64,000 bases of DNA from Sulfuricurvum kujiense DSM 16994 (GTDB lineage Bacteria > Campylobacterota > Campylobacteria > Campylobacterales > Sulfurimonadaceae): assembly GCF_000183725.1 (NCBI RefSeq), contig NC_014762.1:2418001-2482000 (forward strand), given 5' to 3'. The notes under the pieces were generated by a model, which did not search any database, had not been told where the DNA came from, and saw only the letters and a list, made by a program, of their open reading frames with translations. The translations under genes were made by a program, and so were the position numbers. This document shows, piece by piece, positions 17,554 through 25,460 of this stretch (positions are counted from its first letter, which is position 1; the number at the start of each line of letters is the position of its first letter).

Positions 17554-18339
17554 TTAAAACACTGTTTTTATTACTTTTTCTACACCTTCAACAAGCTCAA
17601 ACACATCATCTTTAGTTGGTTCGCGCTCTTTATTATGGTCACATAGATTCCGGAGATCACCTAGATGCTGAATAAAACGCCATTTAGCTGTATCGATAAT
17701 ATTATTTTCTTTTAACAATTCATAGAAGTCTGCGATTGATGGATGCTTTTTGCGTGAATTTAATGCATGATGGGCACATACATGCCCAAGATGCTTTTCA
17801 AGAACGACACCCGCAATGGCCCCTCCTCCTCTTACAAAACCTTTTTTGGCAAGCTCTCTAGCTGCTTCTAATTCTGAATCATAAATATCAGCCTGTAGAA
17901 CCTCTTGAATATCAAAGAGAGTGCTTTCAAAGCGTTTCTCAGCAGATGCTAAGATGGAGTTTTGATTCTGCATTTTTGGAATTGCTGCACTTTGGTCAGC
18001 AACTACCATACCTCCACCTCTTGTAGTCTTTAGTCCCACTAAATAGTCTGAAATCCCATAAGTTAAAAAATCAATTTCTTTTCTTTTGTCGTTCTTATAT
18101 TGTTTCACGAAGTCATCATATCTATCAGGGATGATTTGTTTAACGACCAACAAAGCTTCGGAATACCATGGATCATACGCCATATTGAATCTAGGAAGTT
18201 CTATCCCTTTCTCTTTGAGAACACTTTTGGCTTCCTCAGATAGTTGACCTTGTTCATCAGCCATTGCATAATAGAGCAAATCACCTTGTCGCATTAAAGC
18301 TTTTAGTTCTTTTTTTAATGATGCATATTTTGGTTCCAT
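17554..18339 (-). CDS. HEPN-like domain protein, candidate RNase effector
   Basis: 261 residues with no signal peptide. The C-terminal third is helical and contains LGDLRNLCDHNKE, an R-x4-H motif (Arg230, His235) of the kind used by HEPN ribonucleases. Preceding helices (GAIAGVVLEKHLGHVCAHHA) match the usual HEPN layout. The N-terminal half (about 1-130) is unassigned. A weak AAGGGA precedes the ATG. It lies 75 bp after a HEAGH metallopeptidase gene on the same strand, so the two are probably co-transcribed. HEPN proteins are frequent toxins in defence and abortive infection. RNase activity is inferred from the motif. Confidence 0.6.
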   Translation of the reverse strand: MEPKYASLKKELKALMRQGDLLYYAMADEQGQLSEEAKSVLKEKGIELPRFNMAYDPWYSEALLVVKQIIPDRYDDFVKQYKNDKRKEIDFLTYGISDYLVGLKTTRGGGMVVADQSAAIPKMQNQNSILASAEKRFESTLFDIQEVLQADIYDSELEAARELAKKGFVRGGGAIAGVVLEKHLGHVCAHHALNSRKKHPSIADFYELLKENNIIDTAKWRFIQHLGDLRNLCDHNKEREPTKDDVFELVEGVEKVIKTVF

Positions 18340-18414
18340 ACTTTTTCCCTTTTAAATACAACGTTTAAATTGAGCAATCAAAAAGCCGCTCGCAGGTCTT
18401 TGATAGGTCTCAAA

Positions 18415-18906
18415 TCACTTGATATAATTTTCTTTAATTGTTTGTATTTCATCTTCATAGATGATTTCTTTTTCAAACAAGGTATTAGCGAGCTCTTTGA
18501 GCAACCCATGGTTATTCTTCAGCAGCGGTGCAATCTGATAAATTGCATAATCTCTAAAACGAATATCCATCTCAGTAGGCCAACAGCCATTTGATTGTTC
18601 GTAGTCAGCTCCAAAGAACTGTTTTTTATCAGGAAAAGCATTTACTAAAGCAGATTGCACAAATTCTTTTTCAGTTACATCAATTGCACCAGTTTCGTAT
18701 AAATAATATTCTGCTGCAAAACCGCCACAAGCGATTTTTGGTCGAGTACTATTTGTTGTTTCACAGCGTGCTCTAGCTCTTCCAACGTGATCTTTATCTT
18801 GGATGATTTCCATTAATTCCACTTTGCCACCATGAAGCAAACAAACTACTGCATGTCCAGCCTCATGCCAACATTCATATTCTCTACTATTTATAATGAT
18901 CTGCAT
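18415..18906 (-). CDS. stand-alone HEAGH metallopeptidase (M41-like)
   Basis: 163 residues. HEAGHAVV at 14-21 is the zinc site of the FtsH/M41 peptidase type, but there is no AAA+ domain and no membrane helix. The remaining helices (ACGGFAAEYYLYETGAID and the C-terminal part) resemble the M41 helical region, though I cannot place the third zinc ligand with certainty. Similar small M41-like proteins occur in mobile elements. It precedes the HEPN-like gene, so it may process or control that protein; that is inference. Confidence 0.6.
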   Translation of the reverse strand: MQIIINSREYECWHEAGHAVVCLLHGGKVELMEIIQDKDHVGRARARCETTNSTRPKIACGGFAAEYYLYETGAIDVTEKEFVQSALVNAFPDKKQFFGADYEQSNGCWPTEMDIRFRDYAIYQIAPLLKNNHGLLKELANTLFEKEIIYEDEIQTIKENYIK

Positions 18907-19369
18907 TTGTTAGATATATTCCTTTAAAACATAACTCTTTATTAGTACACATTTTATACAACTAAGGCTGAAAACAAAAAAATATCCAAATACATTATAG
19001 TATGTGTAAATATATTAATTTTATTACCTAGTGCCATATTATTGTCATTATTCGGTTTTTTTGAGAATAAATTTTTCACAGTAGCCAAGTTTACCATGTA
19101 CTGGAAAAGGACTTATGGAACCAATATATGATAATCTAAGTGCGTATACAGGCCTTGGTTGACATAGAGGAAGAGGTAACAATATTAGTACAATAGGTTA
19201 TAGAGTCACTTCAGCAAAGAAAAAAATGAATTATGATTTATCTAAGATTGTAAGAATAATATTTTGATAATCAGGAATTAATACAAAAAAAATATAAATC
19301 GATATTTATGATTATATTATTGAATGAACTATAAAATAGTGCTCTCTAACTTTAAAGGTAAACTATTTT
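18907..19369. other. 463-bp AT-rich gap, no convincing gene
   Basis: No reading frame here has both a start and a plausible length. A frame from ATG 19115, preceded by AAAGGA, reads 15 codons to a TGA at 19160-19162 and then stays open for another 34 codons; this could be a decayed small gene. The region lies between the divergent peptidase and HNH genes and should hold their promoters. Confidence 0.4.
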
Positions 19370-20035
19370 ATGACTTTTCAAGACTATCTGCAATCCCTTC
19401 CAATAAAAAAATCTTTAAGTGACGTCAAACATCAAATATTGGAACGTTTATGGCAATCAGATGATTCACCATTCCCAAAAGAATGGGTTGCCTCAAAAGA
19501 GCTACTACAGCTTACTGGACAAAAATATTTTGACCGTCGCGCCCGAGAAATAAAAGACAAATTGGGATGTGATCTTGAAACGTCTTACGTAGAAGACTTA
19601 AAGGATCATGCATGGAGACTAAATTCCAAAAAATTGACAATTCCTATAAATCGCGAATACTTAACAAAAACACAAAAAAAAGCATTGTTTGAAAAACACA
19701 ACTTCATATGTGCCATTTGCGGCACTCCCATGAAACCAGGTGTTCGTGGATTGCAAGCAGATCATAAAACTCCACTCTCTCGCGGAGGGACAAATGAATT
19801 AAATAATTGGCAATCAATTTGTAATGTATGTAATGTCGGAAAACGACGAGCATGTGAAAAATGTGTATTAGACTGCAATGAATGTTCATGGGCTTTCCCT
19901 GAAATTGTCGGCATTGCAACTATTGTTAATATTGACCATCAATTATTAGATTTATTAAAACGCAAAAGTGCTGAAGATGGAAAACAAATTAATCATCTGA
20001 TTGAAGAGGCAATTAAAGCAGCGTACTTAAAATAA
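19370..20035 (+). CDS. HNH endonuclease, likely restriction partner of the adjacent methyltransferase
   Basis: 221 residues. A zinc-supported HNH core runs from about 110 to 170: CAICGTPM, then LQADHKTPLSRGGTNELNNW with the catalytic His, then CNVCN and the Cys-rich CEKCVLDCNECS. The N-terminal 90 residues look like a winged-helix DNA-reading domain. Its stop lies one base before the stop of a convergent C5-cytosine methyltransferase. Convergent restriction and methylase genes are a known type II arrangement, so this is probably the restriction enzyme. A solo homing-type nuclease is less likely. The recognition site cannot be read from sequence. Confidence 0.75.
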   Translation: MTFQDYLQSLPIKKSLSDVKHQILERLWQSDDSPFPKEWVASKELLQLTGQKYFDRRAREIKDKLGCDLETSYVEDLKDHAWRLNSKKLTIPINREYLTKTQKKALFEKHNFICAICGTPMKPGVRGLQADHKTPLSRGGTNELNNWQSICNVCNVGKRRACEKCVLDCNECSWAFPEIVGIATIVNIDHQLLDLLKRKSAEDGKQINHLIEEAIKAAYLK

Positions 20036-21034
20036 TTATTCAGAATTAGCAGAAGCACTTATAATTGCATTTTTAATTTGTTCACCTACAGCTTTTGCAA
20101 CAGGTGGAGGGAGTGCATTCCCAACTTGTCTATAAGCAGGTGTTTTTCTACCATAAAATTCCCACCAATCAGGAAAGCCTTGTATTCTTGCAGCCATCCG
20201 AACAGTTAGCAAAGGCATATTGTCAAAGCCTTCTTTAACTCCTGCAAAAAATTTATCTGGTGGATTGTCTCCTAGCCGATGCCCATTAATATGTAACTCT
20301 TGCCACTGTTTTTTGGCACGAGTTGGACCCAAATCGGGTCCACCATGTTTTTTAGACCCTCCCACAAGAGTTGGGGCAATTCTATTTGCTTTCTCTCTCC
20401 ATTGTTCAGCATGCACCCAACCATCTGACGCAATTAAATCATATAAAGCTTCACCAACAGTAGGTGCCTCTAGGTATGAATCAGGCCAAGAAAAATAAGG
20501 AAAAATATTTTTTCGAAGCCCGACCAAGATAACGCGGGGACGTAATTGTGGAACACCGAAATCTTTCGCGTTAATTAGCTGCCAAGTAGTCAAGTAACCC
20601 ATACTTCGTAATTCATCATCAATCTTTTTTCGATAATCATCAAATTTGGATTCTAACAAACCAGGGACATTTTCAAGCATTATAGCTTTAGGGCTAGTTT
20701 TTTTTATAATCTTAAGAGCCGTTGGGAAAAGGTCTCTCTCATCATCCTGACCCAATTGTTTACCCGCTTTTGAAAAAGGAGGGCAAGGTACCCCTCCAGC
20801 AACAAGATCTATATTACTATAATTACTTAAATCAGATTTGGCAAACTCTAAAAGATCACCTTCTATAATTTCTTCCCATCCCAAAGCATGCAGTTTATTA
20901 TTCATTCTCAATGTATTACACGCATAATTTTCGATTTCAATAAGCAGTCTATGTTTAAAACCAGCCAAATGTAATCCTAATGCCTGACCACCTGCACCAG
21001 CACACAATTCAATGGAAGTCAATTCACTTTTCAA
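20036..21034 (-). CDS. DNA (cytosine-5)-methyltransferase
   Basis: 332 residues if translation starts at TTG 21034, preceded by AAGGG; a TTG seven codons earlier is possible and no ATG is available. The family blocks are present in order: motif I ELCAGAGGQALGL, motif IV GGVPCPPFSKAG with catalytic Cys84, motif VI MLENVPG, motif VIII QLRPRV, a target-recognition region around 190-270, and motif X YRQVGNALPPPVAKAVG. It should protect the host from the adjacent HNH enzyme. The rare start codon may keep expression low. Confidence 0.9.
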   Translation of the reverse strand: MKSELTSIELCAGAGGQALGLHLAGFKHRLLIEIENYACNTLRMNNKLHALGWEEIIEGDLLEFAKSDLSNYSNIDLVAGGVPCPPFSKAGKQLGQDDERDLFPTALKIIKKTSPKAIMLENVPGLLESKFDDYRKKIDDELRSMGYLTTWQLINAKDFGVPQLRPRVILVGLRKNIFPYFSWPDSYLEAPTVGEALYDLIASDGWVHAEQWREKANRIAPTLVGGSKKHGGPDLGPTRAKKQWQELHINGHRLGDNPPDKFFAGVKEGFDNMPLLTVRMAARIQGFPDWWEFYGRKTPAYRQVGNALPPPVAKAVGEQIKNAIISASANSE

Positions 21035-21389
21035 GATTACCCTTATCAAACACAATTATTTCGAATTATAACCACTTTAACAAATCGCCCTCCAATTATC
21101 TTACATACTGCAATATAAGTCGGTTATCTAAACCGGCGAGGAAATAGTGACAAATGCCCTATCTAGCGATACTTAGTGAGATTGTTAAAAAGAGCAAAGT
21201 CTAAAAAATGTCTTTTTATGGTGTAACCTCTATTCTTTCACTCAATGAGATTTAAATTTTCTTGCAGAAAAATCTTTTTCTCAAATTCTCAGGCCCGAGA
21301 ATCCCGTGATAATATACGGGCCTGACGGGCTTGTGATTTCATAAATTACTTTTATCATATATGTACATTTTCACAGGCCCCATGGGATT
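21035..21389. other. 355-bp gap with tRNA-like hairpin and GC-rich dyad cluster
   Basis: No gene is seen. AAACCGGCGAGG at 21130-21141 equals 12 bases of the att repeat and sits in a hairpin resembling the tRNA-Ser anticodon arm. Further right is a cluster of CAGGCCC/GGGCCTG boxes (21290-21380). The gap separates the R-M cargo from the helicase-integrase part. Confidence 0.5.
21289..21325. repeat. 9-bp GC-rich inverted repeat
   Basis: TCAGGCCCG (21289-21297) and CGGGCCTGA (21317-21325) form a perfect stem. A competing stem CCCGT/ACGGG (21303-21307, 21316-21320) lies inside it. Related boxes follow at 21327-21333 (GGGCTTG) and 21374-21380 (CAGGCCC). Strongly GC-rich structure in AT-rich DNA next to the helicase gene could be a replication origin or a transcription stop. 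Confidence 0.5.
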
Positions 21390-22781
21390 CTATGAGCGGT
21401 TAAAAACTCGCTTTGACCTTAAGCGTTTCCCTGCATACCTGCTTTCGTCTTTTGGAGAAAGTGTCATCTTTGTGACAGTAACCCGAAACCCTTTAACTGC
21501 ATTATTTTTATATGGTGCAAAACCGCTACTTCTCAATTTTTTCAGTAAAAAACTTTTACTTGGAACCTTAATCCCTTCATCTTTACACCACTCCACAAAG
21601 GTCTCATATAGCTGCTGATTGCTCATATATCCTTTTTCAGAGTGCGCTATAGATACATCTTCGATAAATCGCTTAACCATGTTAATCTCATCTTCGTAGC
21701 TTTTTACCGCCTTATTGATTGCATCTGATTCAGTAAATCCACCCTGCTTTATTAAACGTCTTAACCCCTCAATAGCTAGATTCAAAATACCAGAAAGCTC
21801 TTTTTCAATCTTTTTATCCAGATATCTGTCTATCTCGTGTTCAGCTATAATTTTGTCAAACTTTATGATTTTCAGCCTTCTTAATAGTCCAAATGACGTA
21901 TCTCCTTGACTAAGTGGTAGGTTATTCATTGCAAAAACGAACTTGGGTAGATCTTTGATAACGTATGCATCATGATACAGACGTCGTCCTGTAATTGGCT
22001 CATTGCTAATAGCCCTTTTGAATTGTGAACTATCGAAATTTTTGTCTGAACTATCAGAACCCACATTAAGCAGTTTCCCATCCATAGTTACAGTTCGATT
22101 GGGATTGCTCAGCTCTTGCAGCTCAACATTACTCGTGTTGTCTTCGCCAACAAACTTCATTAACGTCTTAATAAGCACACTTTTACCGTTTCTTCCATCT
22201 CCAAGCAATAAAAGAGCCGCCTCTAAAGACAAATGCTTTCCAAGCAGAATATAGCCCATGTATTCATAGATCACTTTGATACTATTTTCATCTTGAACCG
22301 TTTCCGCTAAAAACTTTTCAAATATTGGTGCTTTAGCTTCGGGAATATACTCATATGAAAGAACATATCTGTATCCCAAAGAGGGATCAGCTTCATAAAG
22401 CTCTATATCATCTTTTGAGATGCCTAGTAGCCCATTTTGAACATTTATCAGAGCAAGATAGCCCTCGGTTTCTTCGGGAATAAAATACTCGTTTAGTAGT
22501 TCAATATAAACTGATGAAATAAATTTCATTGAAACAGGAATCTTTCCACCAGTCAATTTTTCTATTATTTTTTTCAAGAAGAACGATTGTTCCTGATGCA
22601 CATCGCTGAGTGCTTGAAAATGATTACCAGTCCAAAAGTACAATCTACCTGACATAATAGCAATGACGAAATATTTGTGTATGTGTTTGATTATATCAAA
22701 GCGGTCTAAATCATCTGTCTTAGCCAATGGTTCAATGGAATCGATTATTTTTGTAATAAATTTTAAGAGATTTTTTGACAT
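21390..22781 (-). CDS. phage/plasmid D5-type superfamily 3 helicase
   Basis: 463 residues. A D5_N-like region (about 60-180) precedes an SF3 helicase core: Walker A GDGRNGKS at 194-201, the B region around KLLNVGSDSS, and FVFAMNNLP as motif C. The C-terminal part is a winged-helix-like extension. Such proteins unwind the element's origin during replication. No primase (AEP or TOPRIM) domain is seen in this protein; a zinc-finger protein is encoded just upstream with a 50-bp overlap. AAAGGAA precedes the ATG. This argues for autonomous replication after excision. Confidence 0.85.
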   Translation of the reverse strand: MSKNLLKFITKIIDSIEPLAKTDDLDRFDIIKHIHKYFVIAIMSGRLYFWTGNHFQALSDVHQEQSFFLKKIIEKLTGGKIPVSMKFISSVYIELLNEYFIPEETEGYLALINVQNGLLGISKDDIELYEADPSLGYRYVLSYEYIPEAKAPIFEKFLAETVQDENSIKVIYEYMGYILLGKHLSLEAALLLLGDGRNGKSVLIKTLMKFVGEDNTSNVELQELSNPNRTVTMDGKLLNVGSDSSDKNFDSSQFKRAISNEPITGRRLYHDAYVIKDLPKFVFAMNNLPLSQGDTSFGLLRRLKIIKFDKIIAEHEIDRYLDKKIEKELSGILNLAIEGLRRLIKQGGFTESDAINKAVKSYEDEINMVKRFIEDVSIAHSEKGYMSNQQLYETFVEWCKDEGIKVPSKSFLLKKLRSSGFAPYKNNAVKGFRVTVTKMTLSPKDESRYAGKRLRSKRVFNRS

Positions 22782-23019
22782 GTCGCATTCCTTTACTGCT
22801 TTTAAAAATAGAACTTCTTGTTATCTTCAGGAATGTCCCCATGCTACCGCATGAGTGACAAAATATAAAAACTTGATTATCACTATCTATCACTTTTCTA
22901 ATAAAAACTGATAGATGTTTATTGTCATGCTCACGATTGGGACAGCGAATACTTAAAGGTTCATCATTATCAAGCTGTCGCCCCCATTGTAAGGTAAATA
23001 AAGTAATTGGGATTTCCAT
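22732..23019 (-). CDS. CHC2-like zinc-finger protein (primase zinc domain)
   Basis: 95 residues. CPNREHDNKHLSVFI followed by IFCHSCGSMG gives the C-x4-H ... C-x2-C pattern of primase zinc-binding domains, with no catalytic TOPRIM part. The reading frame runs 50 bp into the helicase gene in another frame, so translation is probably coupled. The last 20 or so residues lie in the overlap and look less constrained. It could load or guide the helicase, or supply the zinc module for an unseen primase. Confidence 0.6.
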   Translation of the reverse strand: MEIPITLFTLQWGRQLDNDEPLSIRCPNREHDNKHLSVFIRKVIDSDNQVFIFCHSCGSMGTFLKITRSSIFKSSKGMRHVKKSLKIYYKNNRFH

Positions 23020-23078
23020 ATTTTTTTCTTATTGTTGATCAAAAAAAGTCATCGGCAGTTTTGCCGACGACACACAAT

Positions 23079-24251
23079 CTACATTGCCATTTTTTCCAAT
23101 TCAATACGTGTATTTTCGGTATCTATATTTCCCATCCGAATGTAGTAACGTTGCGTTGTTGCAATATTACCGTGCCCCAAGCAAGTAGAAACAATAGGTA
23201 TACTAATACCCTTTTCAACTGCAATTGAAGCAAATGTAGCGCGGGTACAGTAAAGAATCTTATACGGTATCCCGAGCCGCTCCAGCATCGGCTTAAATTT
23301 CGAGTCCACAATGCTTCGAGGCTCGCTATATGGCGTCCCTTTATTCGGAACAGGGAATACGTATTCCCTGTGAGTATTGTCTTTCCATTTTAAAAGAGCA
23401 TCGATCAGTCGATGCACCATAGGAACAACCCTTTCAGTATCAGTTTTCGTGACAGATATAATTCCCTTTCGAATACTTCTCCTGATAGTGATTGTCTTAG
23501 TTGAAAAATCAATATCCTCCCACTTTAGGGCCATTATTTCACCCGTCCGTGCCCCTGTTAGAAAAGCAACGTGTAAGAACGCCACTAAAAATGCATGAGA
23601 CAATTTCTCTTTATCATTTGCACCCTCAAATCGATCACTCAATATTTTTTCCACTTCCTCAGCGGTAAAATACTTTGAATTATTGGACTTAGCCTTGATG
23701 AAAAGCTTAGAAGATCGCTTTACCAATGAAATAGGATTTGAACCGATGTAGCCATTTTCAATGGCATAATCCAGAACTCTTTTCACTACGTAATACTTCT
23801 TGTTGAAACGGCTCTGGGAAATTTTCCCTTTGCCCATTTCCACTTGCCATGCTTTGATATCGCTGACTTTGATCTCTTTTAGAGCCATGTTTCCAAATTT
23901 TGGTAAAACGTCCTTCTCTAAAATATTCAAATAATCTTTGCTTCCGTCTTGCTTTCGTCGATATACTGCTGTTTCTTCTAATGCTATGTAGGCGATATCT
24001 ATAAACAGCAGTTCTACCTTGTTTTCATAGTTATCAAATAGTGAATCATAGTGTTTACGCGCCAATTCATACTTCTTCTGCTCTACGTACTTCAATGACA
24101 TCTTACTGCCATCTCTACCTGTCGAACAACGGAACCGATTATCTGTTCTACCTTTGGGTAACTTTACCCCTTTGTGTACGCGAAAATCCAACTTTATAAT
24201 GCCGTTTTCGACAAAAACTCTGACAGATTTAATTACATCTAAATTCTCCAT
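23079..24251 (-). CDS. tyrosine recombinase/integrase
   Basis: 390 residues from the ATG at 24251, which has AAAGGAG eight bases upstream. An N-terminal AP2-like arm-binding region and a SAM-like core-binding domain (about 90-180) precede the catalytic domain. TGARTGEIMALKWEDID carries the first Arg. LYCTRATFAS carries the second Arg, with Tyr in place of the common His of HxxR. CLGHGN and TQRYYI carry the late His and nucleophilic Tyr. It should integrate and excise the island at the tRNA-Ser att sites. It lies about 1 kb inside attR, on the side far from the intact tRNA. Confidence 0.92.
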   Translation of the reverse strand: MENLDVIKSVRVFVENGIIKLDFRVHKGVKLPKGRTDNRFRCSTGRDGSKMSLKYVEQKKYELARKHYDSLFDNYENKVELLFIDIAYIALEETAVYRRKQDGSKDYLNILEKDVLPKFGNMALKEIKVSDIKAWQVEMGKGKISQSRFNKKYYVVKRVLDYAIENGYIGSNPISLVKRSSKLFIKAKSNNSKYFTAEEVEKILSDRFEGANDKEKLSHAFLVAFLHVAFLTGARTGEIMALKWEDIDFSTKTITIRRSIRKGIISVTKTDTERVVPMVHRLIDALLKWKDNTHREYVFPVPNKGTPYSEPRSIVDSKFKPMLERLGIPYKILYCTRATFASIAVEKGISIPIVSTCLGHGNIATTQRYYIRMGNIDTENTRIELEKMAM

Positions 24252-24620
24252 ACGGGCGACTCCTTTCATAAATTTACTTTGCATGAAATCAATCTTTTTT
24301 CTTCAAAAAATATCATTAATAACAAGCACAGGAATAGTATCTCAAGGTGATTTATGGCAATATATTAATTTTGTATTAATATGCTAATATAAATATTTAT
24401 TTTTAGATCCAGTTTAAACAGTGGTTTTTACGTTGCTAAAATCAATTTCGTAAAAATTTCAGATAATAAGGCTATAGCCGCCTTTTAAGTATGAAATAAT
24501 TGGGAATTAGGGGTAATTCTAGGCAGTAAACTTTTATCCATTTAAGAAAACATTTTTTTGAGCTCTTTTTCTGAATGAAGTGCTGTGTAGGCGTTTAAGG
24601 TTGATACAATTTTCAATATC
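24252..24620. other. 369-bp AT-rich gap upstream of the integrase
   Basis: No gene is seen. It must hold the integrase promoter and the 3' end of the small gene to its right. A short stem AAGGC/GCCTT at 24468-24484 followed by TT could be a weak terminator. Confidence 0.4.
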
Positions 24621-24974
24621 TCATTTTTTCAAAACTTTTGCGTGTAAGTCATCCCTCAAAATTTCCTTTCGAAATATCAAACTAACCATAAAATCAGTAT
24701 CAAATCTCACAAGTATCTCCAAAACTCCATTATCATCCTCCTCAATCAGTTCCACCCTCTCCCAAAATGACTCATCGTCAATAGAAGGTATTCGATCATA
24801 ACTCGCCATCAAATCGTCTAACTCTGTGACAATACAAAAATATCCATATTCACACACATGATCAAAATAATCAAATCCATCCGGCAATCGACGAAGTGAA
24901 TATTCAAGATATTCTCTCAATAGCATGTCATCAACCCTATCCACATCCTTGAGTTTTAATATCTCAATAATCAT
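24621..24974 (-). CDS. small acidic protein, unknown function
   Basis: 117 residues from the ATG at 24974 (a TTG two codons upstream is possible). The protein is acidic, with DVDRVDDMLLREYLEYSLRR then SIDDESFWERVELIEEDDNG, and has no membrane helix. I recognise no family. Its position between integrase and attR is where small satellites often keep excisionase or anti-defence genes, but it lacks an obvious DNA-binding motif. Confidence 0.5.
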   Translation of the reverse strand: MIIEILKLKDVDRVDDMLLREYLEYSLRRLPDGFDYFDHVCEYGYFCIVTELDDLMASYDRIPSIDDESFWERVELIEEDDNGVLEILVRFDTDFMVSLIFRKEILRDDLHAKVLKK

Positions 24975-25191
24975 TGTCAATCTTTCAATTCATCTGCTCC
25001 TTCATTTTTTGTGTATAAGTGCATCGACTACGCATTTTACAATCAACAACACGACAATTGGATTCATATAACCTCCTTTCCATATAAGGTTCATAGTATT
25101 AATATGTACCTCATTTAGGACCAGATACGTTAACAATGAAGTGTCTCAAGAAAACTTTCAGCTAAAATGCCTCATACTTCTGCACGTTATA

Positions 25192-25217
25192 TCTCAAAGG
25201 ATTTTCTTCCTTTGAGA
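25192..25217. repeat. 10-bp inverted repeat near attR
   Basis: TCTCAAAGGA (25192-25201) and TCCTTTGAGA (25208-25217) form a perfect stem with a 6-base loop. There is no T-run after it on either strand, so it is not a normal terminator. Confidence 0.6.
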
Positions 25218-25280
25218 CAGTTATAAGTCCCAATATGGGCACAAATAGATTTGATGATTTAGCAGGATCATAGGGTTTCC

Positions 25281-25305
25281 TATACCTTAGCTATATTAAG
25301 GTATA
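25281..25305. repeat. 9-bp inverted repeat abutting attR
   Basis: TATACCTTA and TAAGGTATA are separated by 7 bases and end 3 bp before the 59-bp repeat. Position and symmetry suit a recombinase or excisionase site. Confidence 0.55.
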
Positions 25306-25308
25306 CGT

Positions 25309-25367
25309 TCTTGAAAACCGGCGAGGGTAATACCTCCCAAGGTTCAAATCCTTGGTGGCCCGCCATC
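25309..25367 (+). repeat. attR: second copy of the 59-bp tRNA-Ser repeat
   Basis: Identical to 14225-14283. It has only the 3' part of the tRNA (from the anticodon arm), lacks the 5' half, and cannot form a functional tRNA. Confidence 0.92.
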
Positions 25368-25460
25368 TTATTTCACTTAAACTGCCCTCAAGAAATCTTT
25401 AATTACACCCATTCAACAATCATGTGCAGCAGCGTTATCTTTGTATCAGTTGTATACCCA

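Larger units (their letters stand above)
24975..25308. other. 334-bp gap inside attR with repeated TCTCAA motifs
   Basis: No gene is seen. The stretch contains TGTCTCAA (25142-25149), a 10-bp inverted repeat (25192-25217) and a 9-bp inverted repeat (25281-25305) just inside the att core. These are plausible arm-type sites for integrase or an excision factor. Confidence 0.45.
14225..25367. mobile_element. 11.1-kb integrative genomic island in tRNA-Ser (phage-satellite-like)
   Basis: The element is bounded by perfect 59-bp direct repeats of the tRNA-Ser 3' half. It carries its own tyrosine integrase near the right end, a D5-type helicase and a CHC2-like zinc-finger protein, but no capsid, tail or lysis genes. 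The cargo is an R-M-like pair, a WYL regulator, an LRAT-fold protein, a DUF4116-like protein, and a HEAGH peptidase with a HEPN-like protein. Base composition is visibly more AT-rich than the flanks, and several reading frames use TTG starts. These traits fit a phage-inducible satellite or small integrative element. Mobility is inferred; no excision data exist here. Confidence 0.9.

Noticed and set aside
19115-19267. A small gene with an in-frame TGA at 19160-19162.
   Set aside because: The part before the stop is only 15 codons and I recognise nothing in the rest. Recoding cannot be argued from this alone.
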